From Sagittula sp048553715 (GTDB taxonomy: Bacteria > Pseudomonadota > Alphaproteobacteria > Rhodobacterales > Rhodobacteraceae): 64,000 nucleotides of DNA. Within the stretch, counting starts at the first letter, position 1. Each line of letters opens with the position of its first letter. Below, one piece after another: positions 1 to 8,714 of this stretch. Where the stretch lies: positions 62,001-126,000 of the forward strand of contig NZ_JBLZNC010000008.1 of assembly GCF_048553715.1 (NCBI RefSeq). Direction: 5' to 3'. The notes beneath the pieces are model-generated. The model saw nothing but the letters and a program-made list of their open reading frames with translations. It searched no databases and was not told the origin of the DNA. The translations under genes and the position numbers were made by a program.

Positions 1-64
1 CCCCGCAGGCTTAAGGTGACATGTTGGAGGGACAGGACTGAATCGGGCATAAGGACGCTCTAGT

Positions 65-760
65 ATGGTTTCCGCACAAGGATATGGGGTCATCCTTCCC
101 CGCAGCAAGGCATGGTCGGCCGTGATGGTGACCATTTGGTTGACGTTGGGCCAGAGCGCACAAGCGGACACCATGCATTTGTTGGCTTTGGGCGATAGCC
201 TGACGCAAGGCTATGGCCTGCCTGCTGAAGCCGGATTTGTACCTCAGTTGGAAAAATGGCTTTCGGAACAAGGGCATGATGTTCAGATTGTGAACGGGGG
301 TGTGTCCGGTGATACGACCGCTGGCGGGTTGTCCCGTGTTGCGTGGTCTTTGACCCCGGATATTGACGGAATGATCGTTACTTTGGGCGGTAACGATTTG
401 TTGCGCGGGATTGATCCCGATACGTCACGAGAAAACATCTCTGGTATCTTGGACGTGGCGGAGGAGAATGAAGTTGAGGTCTTGCTGATCGGCATGTCAG
501 CGCCCGGCAACTACGGCCAGGATTACAAAGCGAGGTTTGATGCGCTGTACCCGGATCTCGCTGAGGACTACGGCACTGTATTTTCGGAGCAATTTTTTGC
601 AGGGATTATGGAGAACGGCGACACGCCTGCCGCAGTAAGCGAATTCATGCAGGCGGATGGCATTCACCCGAATGCAGTCGGCGTCCAAAAGATCGTTGCC
701 GAAGTCGGACCAAAAGTTGAGGAGCTGTTGCTACGTATTTCTGGGCGTGGAGAAGACTAA
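65..760 (+). CDS. SGNH/GDSL-family arylesterase (TesA-like)
   Basis: A 231-residue secreted or periplasmic SGNH hydrolase that probably cleaves short-chain esters or thioesters. The block I nucleophile motif ALGDSLTQG places the serine at about residue 45. Block II (GGVSGDTT), block III (GGND) and block V (DGIHPNAVG, supplying Asp and His) are all present, so the enzyme looks intact. An AAGGA ribosome site lies about 9 nt before the ATG at 65. An internal ATG at 125 would give a conventional signal peptide ending in a SAQA-like cleavage site, so the exact start is uncertain. Its stop overlaps the stop of the convergent small gene by 4 nt. The family is clear but the physiological substrate is not. 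Confidence 0.9.
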   Translation: MVSAQGYGVILPRSKAWSAVMVTIWLTLGQSAQADTMHLLALGDSLTQGYGLPAEAGFVPQLEKWLSEQGHDVQIVNGGVSGDTTAGGLSRVAWSLTPDIDGMIVTLGGNDLLRGIDPDTSRENISGILDVAEENEVEVLLIGMSAPGNYGQDYKARFDALYPDLAEDYGTVFSEQFFAGIMENGDTPAAVSEFMQADGIHPNAVGVQKIVAEVGPKVEELLLRISGRGED

Positions 761-954
761 GCGATCACTCTGTTTGGATTCGGTGGCGCGGGCGGAGTTG
801 CCATGCCGAACAGGATGAGCGCCATGCCGATAGACAAAGAGCTAACGAAATAGGTCGTGATTCCCATCAAGACGGAAGCGTCAAACATCAGCCAAGACGT
901 GAGTGCAAAAACCACCCCAACAACGCTGCCAAATGTGAGTGCGACTATGGCCAT
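757..954 (-). CDS. small two- to three-helix membrane protein, unknown function
   Basis: A 65-residue, mostly hydrophobic protein beginning MAIVALTFGSVVG, with two or three membrane segments and a short Pro/Asn-rich C-terminus. The start at 954 is chosen because a GGAGGGAGA ribosome site lies at the right distance upstream. A longer reading from 975 would begin before this site. Its end overlaps the end of the convergent esterase by 4 nt. I do not recognise the family. The good ribosome site and clean hydrophobic pattern argue that it is real. Confidence 0.6.
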   Translation of the reverse strand: MAIVALTFGSVVGVVFALTSWLMFDASVLMGITTYFVSSLSIGMALILFGMATPPAPPNPNRVIA

Positions 955-1029
955 TTTGTTCTCCCTCCGCTGCAACGTAGGAGAATTCTACTACCAAGTC
1001 GTTAATTTCTTGAGACCAGTATAAGGTCT

Positions 1030-2187
1030 TTATCGGGCAATTATTGCACGTAAGGCCAAACGTGGCAGGCGCAACAGCATCCTATACAGTATGTTAGTAT
1101 AAGTCGTTTCGCCGGCAAGTAATTGAAGAAACATGCGTTTCAGGAACTTCGAGTTTTTGAAGCCGCGGACAAAGGTTTGCCTTAAAGCTTTACGGAACAT
1201 TAATTGGCGTAACAAACGTGCTTGGCGCAGCTCTTTGTGAATGGGGCGAAGCGATTTGCGATAGATGGGGAGAGCTTTGTCGGCTTGACCGCAGGTTAGA
1301 GCCTGCACCGCCGCTTCTGCGGCCAAGCGACCGCTGTGCATGGCGTATCCGATTCCCTCACCGGTGATCGGATCAACCAGCCCTGCAGCATCTCCAACGA
1401 GTAATACACGGCCGCGTCCGGGAACTGAACGGAATGTACCAAAGGGTAAAAATTGGCCTTTTACGGTCACGTCTTCCTTACAGCCTAGGCGCTCTAGGTA
1501 GTCAGACAGCGCTGATTTCATGGAGGCATTTTCGGACATAAGTCCCCCGAGGCCAATCGTAATGGTTTTGGTTTTAGGGAATTGCCATCCATATCCCCAC
1601 TCGGCGGCGCCAAAATCAATGCGCAAGGGGGTATTCGCCCCGGGAACCGGTCGCTCCACCTCTAATGCGAAGCCGATGGTCTTGCGGTCAAAGGCTGTTC
1701 CAAAAAGCGTTTTCGCTGTTGGGCTGTTCACGCCGTCTGCTGCGATGATCGTCTGTGCAGAAATGGTTATCTCACCCACGCGAACCAGTAGCTTATCAGG
1801 TACTACTTCAATCGTCTGTCCGGTGTATGTATCAGCCCCAAACTGGATAGCGCGATCGAGCAAATAAGCATCCAAATCCCTCCGCATACAAAGATGGATG
1901 GGAGGGGCCTTGCGCTCCGTGCCTAACGCCTCGCCGAAGGCGTAAAACTCGAAACTGTCACGCACCTCCATATCGATGGCGGGCAGGGTTTCATCGAATA
2001 TTTCCGAAAAGATCTGGGTCGCACGCACTGTGAGACCCCCGCCGCAAAGCTTATCACGCGGAAACCTTTTTTTGTCGACTAATGCGGTTTTAAGCCCTGA
2101 CTTCGCTGCGATAGCTGCCGCGGCGCTTCCGGCAGGACCTGCGCCAACGACAACAAGGTCATAACGAACCAAGTCCGAGGCTTTCAC
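1030..2187 (-). CDS. geranylgeranyl-reductase-family FAD oxidoreductase
   Basis: A 385-residue flavoprotein of the geranylgeranyl reductase / digeranylgeranylglycerophospholipid reductase type. The N-terminal dinucleotide-binding motif VVVGAGPAGSAAA, the family motif LCGGGLT and the second FAD motif VGDAAGLVDPITGEGIG are all visible. The start is a GTG at 2187 that overlaps the stop of the upstream L,D-transpeptidase gene by 4 nt, so the two are probably translated together. The family reduces isoprenoid chains or related unsaturated substrates. No bacteriochlorophyll genes surround it here, so a pigment role cannot be assumed. Confidence 0.85.
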   Translation of the reverse strand: MKASDLVRYDLVVVGAGPAGSAAAAIAAKSGLKTALVDKKRFPRDKLCGGGLTVRATQIFSEIFDETLPAIDMEVRDSFEFYAFGEALGTERKAPPIHLCMRRDLDAYLLDRAIQFGADTYTGQTIEVVPDKLLVRVGEITISAQTIIAADGVNSPTAKTLFGTAFDRKTIGFALEVERPVPGANTPLRIDFGAAEWGYGWQFPKTKTITIGLGGLMSENASMKSALSDYLERLGCKEDVTVKGQFLPFGTFRSVPGRGRVLLVGDAAGLVDPITGEGIGYAMHSGRLAAEAAVQALTCGQADKALPIYRKSLRPIHKELRQARLLRQLMFRKALRQTFVRGFKNSKFLKRMFLQLLAGETTYTNILYRMLLRLPRLALRAIIAR

Positions 2188-2732
2188 AAAACGGTAACTT
2201 TAGTGCCGACGGGAACGCGTGGGTAAAGATCCATGACATGTTCGTTGATCAGGCGAACACATCCGTTGGACACAGATTTCCCGATAGAACGCGGGGCTGT
2301 TGTTCCGTGGATCGCGTTAAACGTGTAACGGCCGTCGCGATACAGATACAGCGCTCGGGCTCCGAGAGGATTCCCCGGCCCGCCCGGTTGAACATAATCG
2401 TTATCGATAAATTTGCTATATGCGGTCGGATCGCGTTCGATCATGGCGTTTGTCGGGCGCCATGTCGGCCATTCCTTTTTTCCGCCCACGTAAAACTCGC
2501 CGGAAATTGCCTGACCGGCCTTGCCGAAGCCAACACCGTAACGCATCGCAGAGCCGGGCTCGTCGATGTAGTACAGGAAGTGCGCACGTGGCAGGATGAA
2601 GATCTGACCAGCGGCTGCGTCGGCTTTCATACTAACGCGCTGAGGTTTGAAGATAGGATCGACTTCAAACGCAATCGCAGGGCTTGCAAGGGTCGCGGCT
2701 GCAGCGGCAGCGAATGTACGGCGTGTGATCAT
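2184..2732 (-). CDS. L,D-transpeptidase (YkuD domain), Tat-type signal
   Basis: A 182-residue exported enzyme predicted to form 3-3 peptidoglycan cross-links or to attach proteins to peptidoglycan. The catalytic signature HGTTAPRSIG followed by SNGCVRL holds the nucleophilic cysteine. The N-terminus MITRRTFAAAAAA carries a twin-arginine followed by a hydrophobic stretch and an AIAF-type cleavage site, suggesting Tat export. Length fits a minimal single-domain YkuD protein. It overlaps the downstream reductase by 4 nt. Confidence 0.9.
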   Translation of the reverse strand: MITRRTFAAAAAATLASPAIAFEVDPIFKPQRVSMKADAAAGQIFILPRAHFLYYIDEPGSAMRYGVGFGKAGQAISGEFYVGGKKEWPTWRPTNAMIERDPTAYSKFIDNDYVQPGGPGNPLGARALYLYRDGRYTFNAIHGTTAPRSIGKSVSNGCVRLINEHVMDLYPRVPVGTKVTVL

Positions 2733-2866
2733 GACGGTACTCGTTTCGTGGCAGACCTTACCGGAATGGCCTCCCGTAATCTAAAAAGCAATCCCGACGG
2801 GTCGAAAACGTCGGTAACAAGCGCGTGGGCAGCGGCAGTGTTGTGACGCATTTGCAACTATATTAC

Positions 2867-3508
2867 TCAGTCAGGGACATCGGCGTTTCGTCCTGCCAAA
2901 ATCGCGCTGATGAGATACGCCTGCTTCGGATCCATTCCTGCAAGTATTGCTGCGGCCGAATCAGACCGCATACGACCAAGAAAGCCGGCTGCGAACTCGG
3001 GATCCATCTCAGCAAAAACTGCCGCTGCCTGCTTGGGCTTCATATTGGTATAGACTTCTGTGAGCTGGTTCAAATCACCTTCTGCCGCCTCTGTCGCGGC
3101 TTGGTAGGTCTCAGACACGCGACGTTCTATTTCTTTAAGCTGTTCCAGTTTAACCCGCATTTCAGCCTCGAATTTTTCCAAGGTCTCTTTGCGCGCAGCG
3201 TAATTCTGTTCTCGCTCTTCCAATTTTGCTTCACGATCTTTGAGCAACTGCAGAAGGGGCATCAAATCATCGTCTTCAATAGTCATAAGACGTATCGGCG
3301 TGTCTAGAATATCGGCGGGTGGTTCGGAAGTTTCGTTGGCTTCGATGATAGTTTCATCAGTCTCGGTCTTCGCCAAGGCTTGCGATGCTCCCACGCCCGC
3401 TCGCGTGAGAGCTGAAAGAAGCAGCAAAAAGCCGATTGCCGCAAGTGCTCCGCGTTGACGGCCTTTCGACGTCGTAGTGGAGGGTTTAGAAGGGGTTTTT
3501 TTAGCCAT
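2867..3508 (-). CDS. MotE/MgtE-N-like flagellar-associated protein
   Basis: A 213-residue protein with a basic N-terminus, one membrane segment (about residues 18-40), a coiled coil rich in Glu/Arg/Lys (about 85-150), and a C-terminal MgtE N-domain-like repeat region (MKPKQAAAVFAEMDPEFAAG). This is the layout of MotE-type chaperones for the flagellar stator protein MotC. It is last in the minus-strand group after FliL and a small membrane protein. Assignment rests on domain layout and context; exact partner not shown. Confidence 0.7.
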   Translation of the reverse strand: MAKKTPSKPSTTTSKGRQRGALAAIGFLLLLSALTRAGVGASQALAKTETDETIIEANETSEPPADILDTPIRLMTIEDDDLMPLLQLLKDREAKLEEREQNYAARKETLEKFEAEMRVKLEQLKEIERRVSETYQAATEAAEGDLNQLTEVYTNMKPKQAAAVFAEMDPEFAAGFLGRMRSDSAAAILAGMDPKQAYLISAILAGRNADVPD

Positions 3509-3517
3509 CGGCCTGAT

Positions 3518-3862
3518 TTAACTCCTGGAACGTCGCCGAAAGATGGGTTCAACCGTTTCGTCTTCCGGATTCGGGGTGTTCGGTAAATCGTGCATGGAGG
3601 CCACCAAAAGCTCCAATCGACGCGCTGCATCTTCTGCGCGTTCCGTTAATTCTTCGAGAGAACGAGACGATTCCCCAGCGCTGTCTTGCGCCGATGTCAA
3701 CGTACGGGTTAGATCGTCAACCTGTGCTGACAAAACAGCGACAGCGCCCCCTACACCTTTTTCAAGATCCGTAAACTTGCTGAGACGTCTGCTCAGCACG
3801 AAGCAGTAGAAACCTGCGCCCAAAGCGCCTGCAACCAACATTATGTCAGCAATTAATTCCAT
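3518..3862 (-). CDS. small flagellar-locus membrane protein with coiled coil
   Basis: A 114-residue protein with one N-terminal membrane helix (MELIADIMLVAGALGAGFYC), then a helical region rich in Asp, Glu, Ser and Arg that could form a coiled coil, and a basic tail ending RRRSRS. It sits 9 nt downstream of fliL and 9 nt upstream of the MotE-like gene, so it is almost certainly co-transcribed with flagellar genes. Proteins of this type are found beside fliL in Rhodobacterales, possibly the DUF6468 group. No catalytic motif is visible. Confidence 0.6.
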   Translation of the reverse strand: MELIADIMLVAGALGAGFYCFVLSRRLSKFTDLEKGVGGAVAVLSAQVDDLTRTLTSAQDSAGESSRSLEELTERAEDAARRLELLVASMHDLPNTPNPEDETVEPIFRRRSRS

Positions 3863-3871
3863 TATGACACC

Positions 3872-4375
3872 CTAATTAAGCACGAATTCGAGGACCAATA
3901 GATCCCTCACGCGCCCTTCCCCGGCTACGACTTTGAGTCTGCGAAGCATTTGGCCGCGCAACTTAATTAGAATGCCAACCTTTTCAAACTCCTGCGGATC
4001 AAGGGCGCGCAGATAGCCGTTCAGTACATCCTGAATACGGGGCATCAAGGTTTCCACTTCAACAGCATATTGGGAGGGAACCTCCATACTTGCTCGAAAT
4101 CTCAGGTGTTTGGCTGACAAGCCGGGCGGCAAAGAAACAACAATCTGTGGAATTTCGATAAAAGTAACGTCTGGAACATCGAATGTCTCAATTTCCTCAG
4201 TTTCCTCGACTTCTGTTTGAGGCGCTTCTTCGGAAGTACCTCCGACAATACCGGATTGTACGGCGAAAAAGCCACCGCCCCCGCCCAAGAGAGCAAGCAC
4301 CAAACCGATAATAATCGGCAATTTAGAAGATTTGCTTTCATCGACATTTTCTTCGTCGAGTGCCGCGTCCGACAT
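3872..4375 (-). CDS. fliL: FliL flagellar basal-body-associated protein
   Basis: A 167-residue protein with a short acidic cytoplasmic N-terminus, one membrane helix (PIIIGLVLALLGGGGGFFAV), an acidic Glu/Thr-rich linker, and a C-terminal periplasmic FliL domain (residues about 75-167, including IVVSLPPG and DVLNGYLR-like segments). FliL acts at the stator-rotor interface of the flagellar motor. It is the first gene of the minus-strand group and is divergent from fliF across a 114-nt intergenic region containing a CtrA-like box. Confidence 0.85.
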   Translation of the reverse strand: MSDAALDEENVDESKSSKLPIIIGLVLALLGGGGGFFAVQSGIVGGTSEEAPQTEVEETEEIETFDVPDVTFIEIPQIVVSLPPGLSAKHLRFRASMEVPSQYAVEVETLMPRIQDVLNGYLRALDPQEFEKVGILIKLRGQMLRRLKVVAGEGRVRDLLVLEFVLN

Positions 4376-4420
4376 AGTGAACCTCTTTTCCAGACTCGGA
4401 GCGAAATTAGCGCAAAGGGG

Positions 4421-4435
4421 CTAACTGATTGTTAA
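4421..4435. promoter_or_regulatory. CtrA-like box between fliL and fliF
   Basis: The sequence CTAA-CTGATTG-TTAA differs at one base from the CtrA full-site consensus TTAA-N7-TTAA. It sits midway in the divergent fliL/fliF intergenic region. CtrA control of flagellar genes is well known in Rhodobacterales, which makes the match more credible. Binding itself is inferred. Confidence 0.45.
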
Positions 4436-4489
4436 GCGGAGTGGGGCAAAAGTCGGACCACCGAACAGAATGTTTGGACGGAGGTCGGT

Positions 4490-6115
4490 TTGAACCAGAT
4501 TATGAACAGTTGGGGTGCCTTGGGCGGGCGGCAACGTATTGTTGTCCTAGGGGCTACGTTTGCGATGGTGTTGGCGGTATGGGGGCTTGCGCGCTTGGCC
4601 TCGTCGCCGAATTACGCGTTGCTTTATGCTGGTTTGGAAAACGGCGCTGCGGGAGATGTGGTTAAAGCGCTCGAAGCGCGGGGAGTTCAGTACGACGTCC
4701 GTGGGGCTGCAATCTTCGTACCCGAGGCGGACCGCGATTCGCTTCGGCTTACCCTCGCCAGTGAGGGGATGCCTGCGAACAGCGGGCAGGGGTATGAGTT
4801 GCTGGACGGCTTGTCGGGGTTCGGAACGACCAGCCAGATGTTCGATGCAGCTTACTGGCGTGCAAAAGAGGGCGAGCTGGCACGTACAATTGTGTCGAAT
4901 CCATTAATCGCCAGCGCCCGCGTGCACATTGCGAATAGCAGTGCGAACCCGTTTCAAAGGGATGTTTCGCCAACGGCGTCAATCTCGGTCACCACGACGG
5001 GCGGAACCCTTTCAGTTACACAGGCGCGCGCTTTGAAGTTCCTTGTCGCCTCAGCGGTGCCAGGCCTTGAACCCGAAAGCGTGTCTGTCATTGACGGCAA
5101 TGGCGGGCTGATCGCGGCGGAAGATGATGCCACAGGCGGTCCAAGCGCGGACGACAAAGCGACTTTGCTCCGTGATCGGGTTCAACGGCTGATGGAAGCA
5201 CGCGTCGGGCAGGGGAATGCCGTCGTCGAAGTCAGTGTAGACACCGTCACGGAAAGCGAGCTGATCCGTGAGCGCAGCTTTGATCCCGAAGGTCGTGTGG
5301 TGATTTCCACCGATACCGAAGAAAGCTCGGACACCTCCCAAAATCAGGGCGGGGGCGATGTGACCGTGGCGTCCAACTTGCCAGACGGCAACGCTGGGGG
5401 GGGCGACAATTCCTCTGCGCAGAGCAACGATACGCGCGAGCGCATTAACTACGAGGTCTCAGAGACCACGCGAGAAATCACGCGTGTTCCCGGTGCAATC
5501 AAACGCCTGACTGTCGCCGTCTTGGTAAACGGAACCTATGAGGACGACGGGAATGGTGGGCAAACCTTTGTGCCGCTACCTCAGGAAGAACTGGATGCGC
5601 TGAGGGATCTTGTGGCGTCAGCCGTGGGCTTCGACGAAGCGCGCGGTGATGACATCACTCTCCGCTCGCTGCCGTTTGAGCGTCCAGAGGGGCTTGGCAC
5701 CGGTCCGGTCGAGCCGGGCATTTTCACCGGTGCCATTGATACAATGCGTTTGATCCAGATCGGGGTGTTGGCGTCGGTGGCGTTGATCCTTGGTCTGTTC
5801 GTTGTGCGTCCGGTTTTGGCAAGCGGCCAGGTCGCAGGGGCTGAGAGTGCGGCCGCTCTGCCTGCGCCAGAAGGTGACATGAACGCGGACGCTGGCCCTG
5901 CTTTGGATGGGGAAATTGAACCGCTCGGTGGCTTTGGAGATTTGCCGATGATGGGAGACGGGCCGGATTTCAGCGGGCTTGGCATGGGCGATTTCGACGG
6001 CGGATCAGACGATGATCCAGTGGACCGCCTTCGCAACCTGATTGAGGAGCGGAAGACAGAAACGGTCGAGATTCTGCGCAGTTGGCTTGAGGATGATCGG
6101 GAGAAGGCAAGTTGA
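4490..6115 (+). CDS. fliF: FliF flagellar M-ring protein
   Basis: A 541-residue MS-ring protein forming the membrane base of the flagellar basal body. A membrane helix near residues 20-40 is followed by the YscJ-like region (SSPNYALLYAGL, then the TSQMFDAAYWRAKEGELARTI region), a Gly/Asp/Asn-rich linker, and a second membrane helix near residues 417-437. The short acidic C-terminal tail would contact FliG. The start is taken as TTG at 4490, because GGAGG lies 5 nt before it. An ATG at 4502 is the alternative, but it is 17 nt from the same site. It overlaps the fliH-like gene by 4 nt. Confidence 0.93.
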   Translation: MNQIMNSWGALGGRQRIVVLGATFAMVLAVWGLARLASSPNYALLYAGLENGAAGDVVKALEARGVQYDVRGAAIFVPEADRDSLRLTLASEGMPANSGQGYELLDGLSGFGTTSQMFDAAYWRAKEGELARTIVSNPLIASARVHIANSSANPFQRDVSPTASISVTTTGGTLSVTQARALKFLVASAVPGLEPESVSVIDGNGGLIAAEDDATGGPSADDKATLLRDRVQRLMEARVGQGNAVVEVSVDTVTESELIRERSFDPEGRVVISTDTEESSDTSQNQGGGDVTVASNLPDGNAGGGDNSSAQSNDTRERINYEVSETTREITRVPGAIKRLTVAVLVNGTYEDDGNGGQTFVPLPQEELDALRDLVASAVGFDEARGDDITLRSLPFERPEGLGTGPVEPGIFTGAIDTMRLIQIGVLASVALILGLFVVRPVLASGQVAGAESAAALPAPEGDMNADAGPALDGEIEPLGGFGDLPMMGDGPDFSGLGMGDFDGGSDDDPVDRLRNLIEERKTETVEILRSWLEDDREKAS

Positions 6116-6729
6116 CCGCGCTTCAGGATCTGCTTGAAGATTTCGGATTGGGCCGGCCGGCTCCCGATGACGCCCCAATGCCCACCGAAAACATGGTGAA
6201 TGAATCAGAGGTAGAGGGGCAAAAACTGGAAGCCTTTGAAAAAGGCTATCGGGCGGGCTGGGATGATGCTGTCAAAGCGTACAGCGATGAGCGTAGCCAT
6301 TTAAGCGCGGGATTGGGGCAGCATCTGCAGGATCTGTCGTTCACATATCACGAGGCTTACGGCCAGATGATGAAGGCGGTCAATCCGTTGCTGAACGAGA
6401 TGGTCACGGTGCTGCTCCCGCAGGTCGCCCGTGCGGCGCTGGGCGTTCATATTGCAGAGCAGCTGGAACAGCTGACCGCTGAAATCGGCGGCGCCGCGGT
6501 CGAAATTGCTGTTTCACCGAACAAGCTGGAAGCCGTGTCAGAACTGTTGGACGGGGATTTCGGGTTTCCCCTGCGCTTGGTGCCCGATGACACGTTGTCC
6601 GACGAACAGGCCGATATTCGGTTCGGTGAACAGGAGCGCCAGATTGATCTGGGGGAATTGATCGCCTCTGTCATCGAGGCCGTTCAAGGCTTTGCCTACG
6701 AAAACCAAAGGAAATTTAACCATGGATAA
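6112..6729 (+). CDS. FliH-like flagellar export regulator
   Basis: A 205-residue, helix-rich acidic protein in the usual position of FliH between fliF and fliN. It starts at a TTG that overlaps the fliF stop. The central part (EKGYRAGWDDAVKAYSDE onward) looks like the FliH/HrpE coiled-coil region. FliH-type proteins hold the export ATPase FliI in check. Sequence conservation in this family is low, so the call leans on gene order. It overlaps the fliN start by 8 nt. Confidence 0.65.
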   Translation: MTALQDLLEDFGLGRPAPDDAPMPTENMVNESEVEGQKLEAFEKGYRAGWDDAVKAYSDERSHLSAGLGQHLQDLSFTYHEAYGQMMKAVNPLLNEMVTVLLPQVARAALGVHIAEQLEQLTAEIGGAAVEIAVSPNKLEAVSELLDGDFGFPLRLVPDDTLSDEQADIRFGEQERQIDLGELIASVIEAVQGFAYENQRKFNHG

Positions 6730-7006
6730 TCCGCAGCCCAGTCAGTCTTCGGGGGCGACACCTTTTACATCGGTGCCAATCGAAATCACCGTTTCCGTTG
6801 GCAAAGCCCGCCCATTGGTTCGCGAACTTTTGCAGCTGAACGAAGGGTCGGTTTTGAGCCTCGACAAACAGCTCGATGATCCTGTCGAATTGTATGTGGG
6901 CGAAAAACTGATCGGGATTGGGGTGCTCGAAGTCGTCGAGGGTGACGGGCAAGGGCAACTTGCCGTGCGCCTGACCGAAGTTGTCGATTTGCAAAGCCCG
7001 GCCTGA
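6722..7006 (+). CDS. fliN: FliN flagellar motor switch C-ring protein
   Basis: A 94-residue protein consisting essentially of one SpoA/FliN domain: VPIEITVSVGKARPLVRELL, then LNEGSVLSLDKQLDDPVELYV, then a variant of the GEVVV motif. FliN forms the lower C-ring of the switch complex. The ATG at 6722 is preferred over an upstream in-frame start because an AAAGGAAA ribosome site precedes it. The gene is coupled to its upstream neighbour by overlap and lies 5 nt before fliP. Confidence 0.9.
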   Translation: MDNPQPSQSSGATPFTSVPIEITVSVGKARPLVRELLQLNEGSVLSLDKQLDDPVELYVGEKLIGIGVLEVVEGDGQGQLAVRLTEVVDLQSPA

Positions 7007-7011
7007 CGACT

Positions 7012-7740
7012 GTGCGCTTTTGCATTGTCCTGGCCTTGGCGTGGGGGCTGTTGATCGCCCACCCCGCAACGGCGCAGTCCATCGCCATTGATGTGGGGGA
7101 TGGCGGTTCCGTGACTGCGACCTCGGTGCAACTGATTGCCCTGATCACACTGCTCAGCCTTGCGCCGGGCATCGCGATCATGATCACCTGCTTTCCGTTT
7201 ATGGTGACTGTTCTATCCATCTTGCGGCAGGCCGTGGGCTTGCAGCAGTCCCCGCCAAACATGCTGATCGTCAGTCTGGCGTTGTTTCTGACCTATTTCG
7301 TGATGGAGCCGGTCTTTACCGAGGCTTGGGAAAACGGCGTGCAACCCCTGATCGAGGAAGAGATCGAACTGGAACAGGCCGCCGTTCGTGGGATCGCCCC
7401 ATTCCGTGATTTCATGGCCGGCCGGACCGACCCGCAGACATATCAGGCGATGGCAGACCTGAGGCCGGACGCGGCAGACACCACATTGGCGCCAGAGGCA
7501 CCGTTGTCTGTCTTGGTCCCGAGCTTCATGTTGTCAGAGGTCGCCCGCGCCTTTCAGGTCGGCTTCCTGATCTTCCTGCCATTCCTGATCATCGATCTGG
7601 TGGTGGCAGCGGTTTTGATGTCCATGGGCATGATGATGGTGCCGCCGGCCATTGTGGCACTGCCGTTCAAGCTGGCGTTCTTTGTGGTCGCCGATGGGTG
7701 GAGCCTTCTGGCTGAAAGCCTTGTGCGCGGATATTTTTAG
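7012..7740 (+). CDS. fliP: FliP flagellar type III export gate protein
   Basis: A 242-residue protein with an N-terminal signal peptide (MRFCIVLALAWGLLIAHPATA) and four membrane segments. The family signatures ITLLSLAPGIAIMITCFPF and the C-terminal FLIIDLVVAAVLMSMGMMM are present. FliP with FliQ and FliR forms the export gate of the flagellar type III apparatus. The start is a GTG 5 nt after fliN. Its stop overlaps the convergent trhO stop by 4 nt. fliQ and fliR are not next to it here. Confidence 0.95.
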   Translation: MRFCIVLALAWGLLIAHPATAQSIAIDVGDGGSVTATSVQLIALITLLSLAPGIAIMITCFPFMVTVLSILRQAVGLQQSPPNMLIVSLALFLTYFVMEPVFTEAWENGVQPLIEEEIELEQAAVRGIAPFRDFMAGRTDPQTYQAMADLRPDAADTTLAPEAPLSVLVPSFMLSEVARAFQVGFLIFLPFLIIDLVVAAVLMSMGMMMVPPAIVALPFKLAFFVVADGWSLLAESLVRGYF

Positions 7741-8675
7741 CCGTTCCCGCGCTCCATCGGGTGATCATCCTCGTCCGCGTGCAAATGGCGTTCGCCGCGG
7801 GCATGCGACAGGGCGATCTGCTTTTGGCGCTCGCGAAAGCGGGCCTTGTCCTCGTCGGATGTCTGGTCGACACACAGATGGCACGACACGCCATGTTCAT
7901 ATTCGGGGCGGTCGCGATCCTCTGGCAGGATCGGGCGGCGGCAGGCGTGGCACAGCACGTGAGGCCCCTCGGCCAATCCATGATCGACCGAGACGCGCCC
8001 GTCAAAGACAAAGCACGATCCGTTCCATGTGCTGTCAGAGGCGGGAACCTCTTCAAGGTATTTCAGAATGCCCCCCTTGAGGTGGTAAACCTCCTCTACC
8101 CCTTGTCCGATAAGAAAGTTTGTCGATTTTTCGCAGCGGATCCCGCCGGTGCAGAACATTGCGATCCGCTTGTTGTGGAAGCGGTCCTTGTTCTTTTCCC
8201 ACCATTGCGGGAACTCGCGAAACGTCGCGGTTTCAGGGTCGACGGCGCCCTCGAATGTTCCGATGGCGACTTCGTAATCGTTTCGGGTGTCGATCACCGC
8301 CACATCGGGTGAGGTGATCAGGGCATTCCAGTCCGCGGGGTCGACGTAGTGGCCGACCTTGGCCTTGGGGTCCACGTCCGGCTGGCCCATTGTAACGATT
8401 TCCTTTTTCAACCGCACTTTCATTCGGGCAAAGGGGCGATCAGTCGATGTGGACAGTTTCCATTCCAGATCAGAGCAGCCGGGCAGGGTGCGGATATGTG
8501 CCAGCACCGCATCGATTCCAGCCTTCGGCCCGGCGATGGTGCCGTTGATCCCCTCATGCGCCAGCAGAAGCGTCCCCGTCACATGGCTGGACTGACACAG
8601 GTCAAGCAGGGGCGCGCGCAGGGCGGCCGGATCAGCGAAGTGGGTGAAGTGATACAGGGCGCAAACGGTATACAT
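7737..8675 (-). CDS. trhO: TrhO tRNA uridine(34) hydroxylase (rhodanese family)
   Basis: A 312-residue YceA/TrhO-type enzyme. These proteins hydroxylate uridine 34 of certain tRNAs on the way to 5-carboxymethoxyuridine or 5-methoxyuridine. The rhodanese loop FCTGGIRCEKST with its active cysteine is intact, and a C-terminal cysteine cluster (CHACRRP...CHLC) could bind metal. The start is taken at the ATG at 8675 (MYTVCALYHF), matching the usual family N-terminus. A GTG at 8696 would add seven residues and has no clear ribosome site. It is convergent with fliP, with overlapping stops. Confidence 0.9.
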   Translation of the reverse strand: MYTVCALYHFTHFADPAALRAPLLDLCQSSHVTGTLLLAHEGINGTIAGPKAGIDAVLAHIRTLPGCSDLEWKLSTSTDRPFARMKVRLKKEIVTMGQPDVDPKAKVGHYVDPADWNALITSPDVAVIDTRNDYEVAIGTFEGAVDPETATFREFPQWWEKNKDRFHNKRIAMFCTGGIRCEKSTNFLIGQGVEEVYHLKGGILKYLEEVPASDSTWNGSCFVFDGRVSVDHGLAEGPHVLCHACRRPILPEDRDRPEYEHGVSCHLCVDQTSDEDKARFRERQKQIALSHARGERHLHADEDDHPMERGNG

Positions 8676-8714
8676 GGCGGTGCGATACTCCGGCACAGAT
8701 GTTCGAACAATCGA

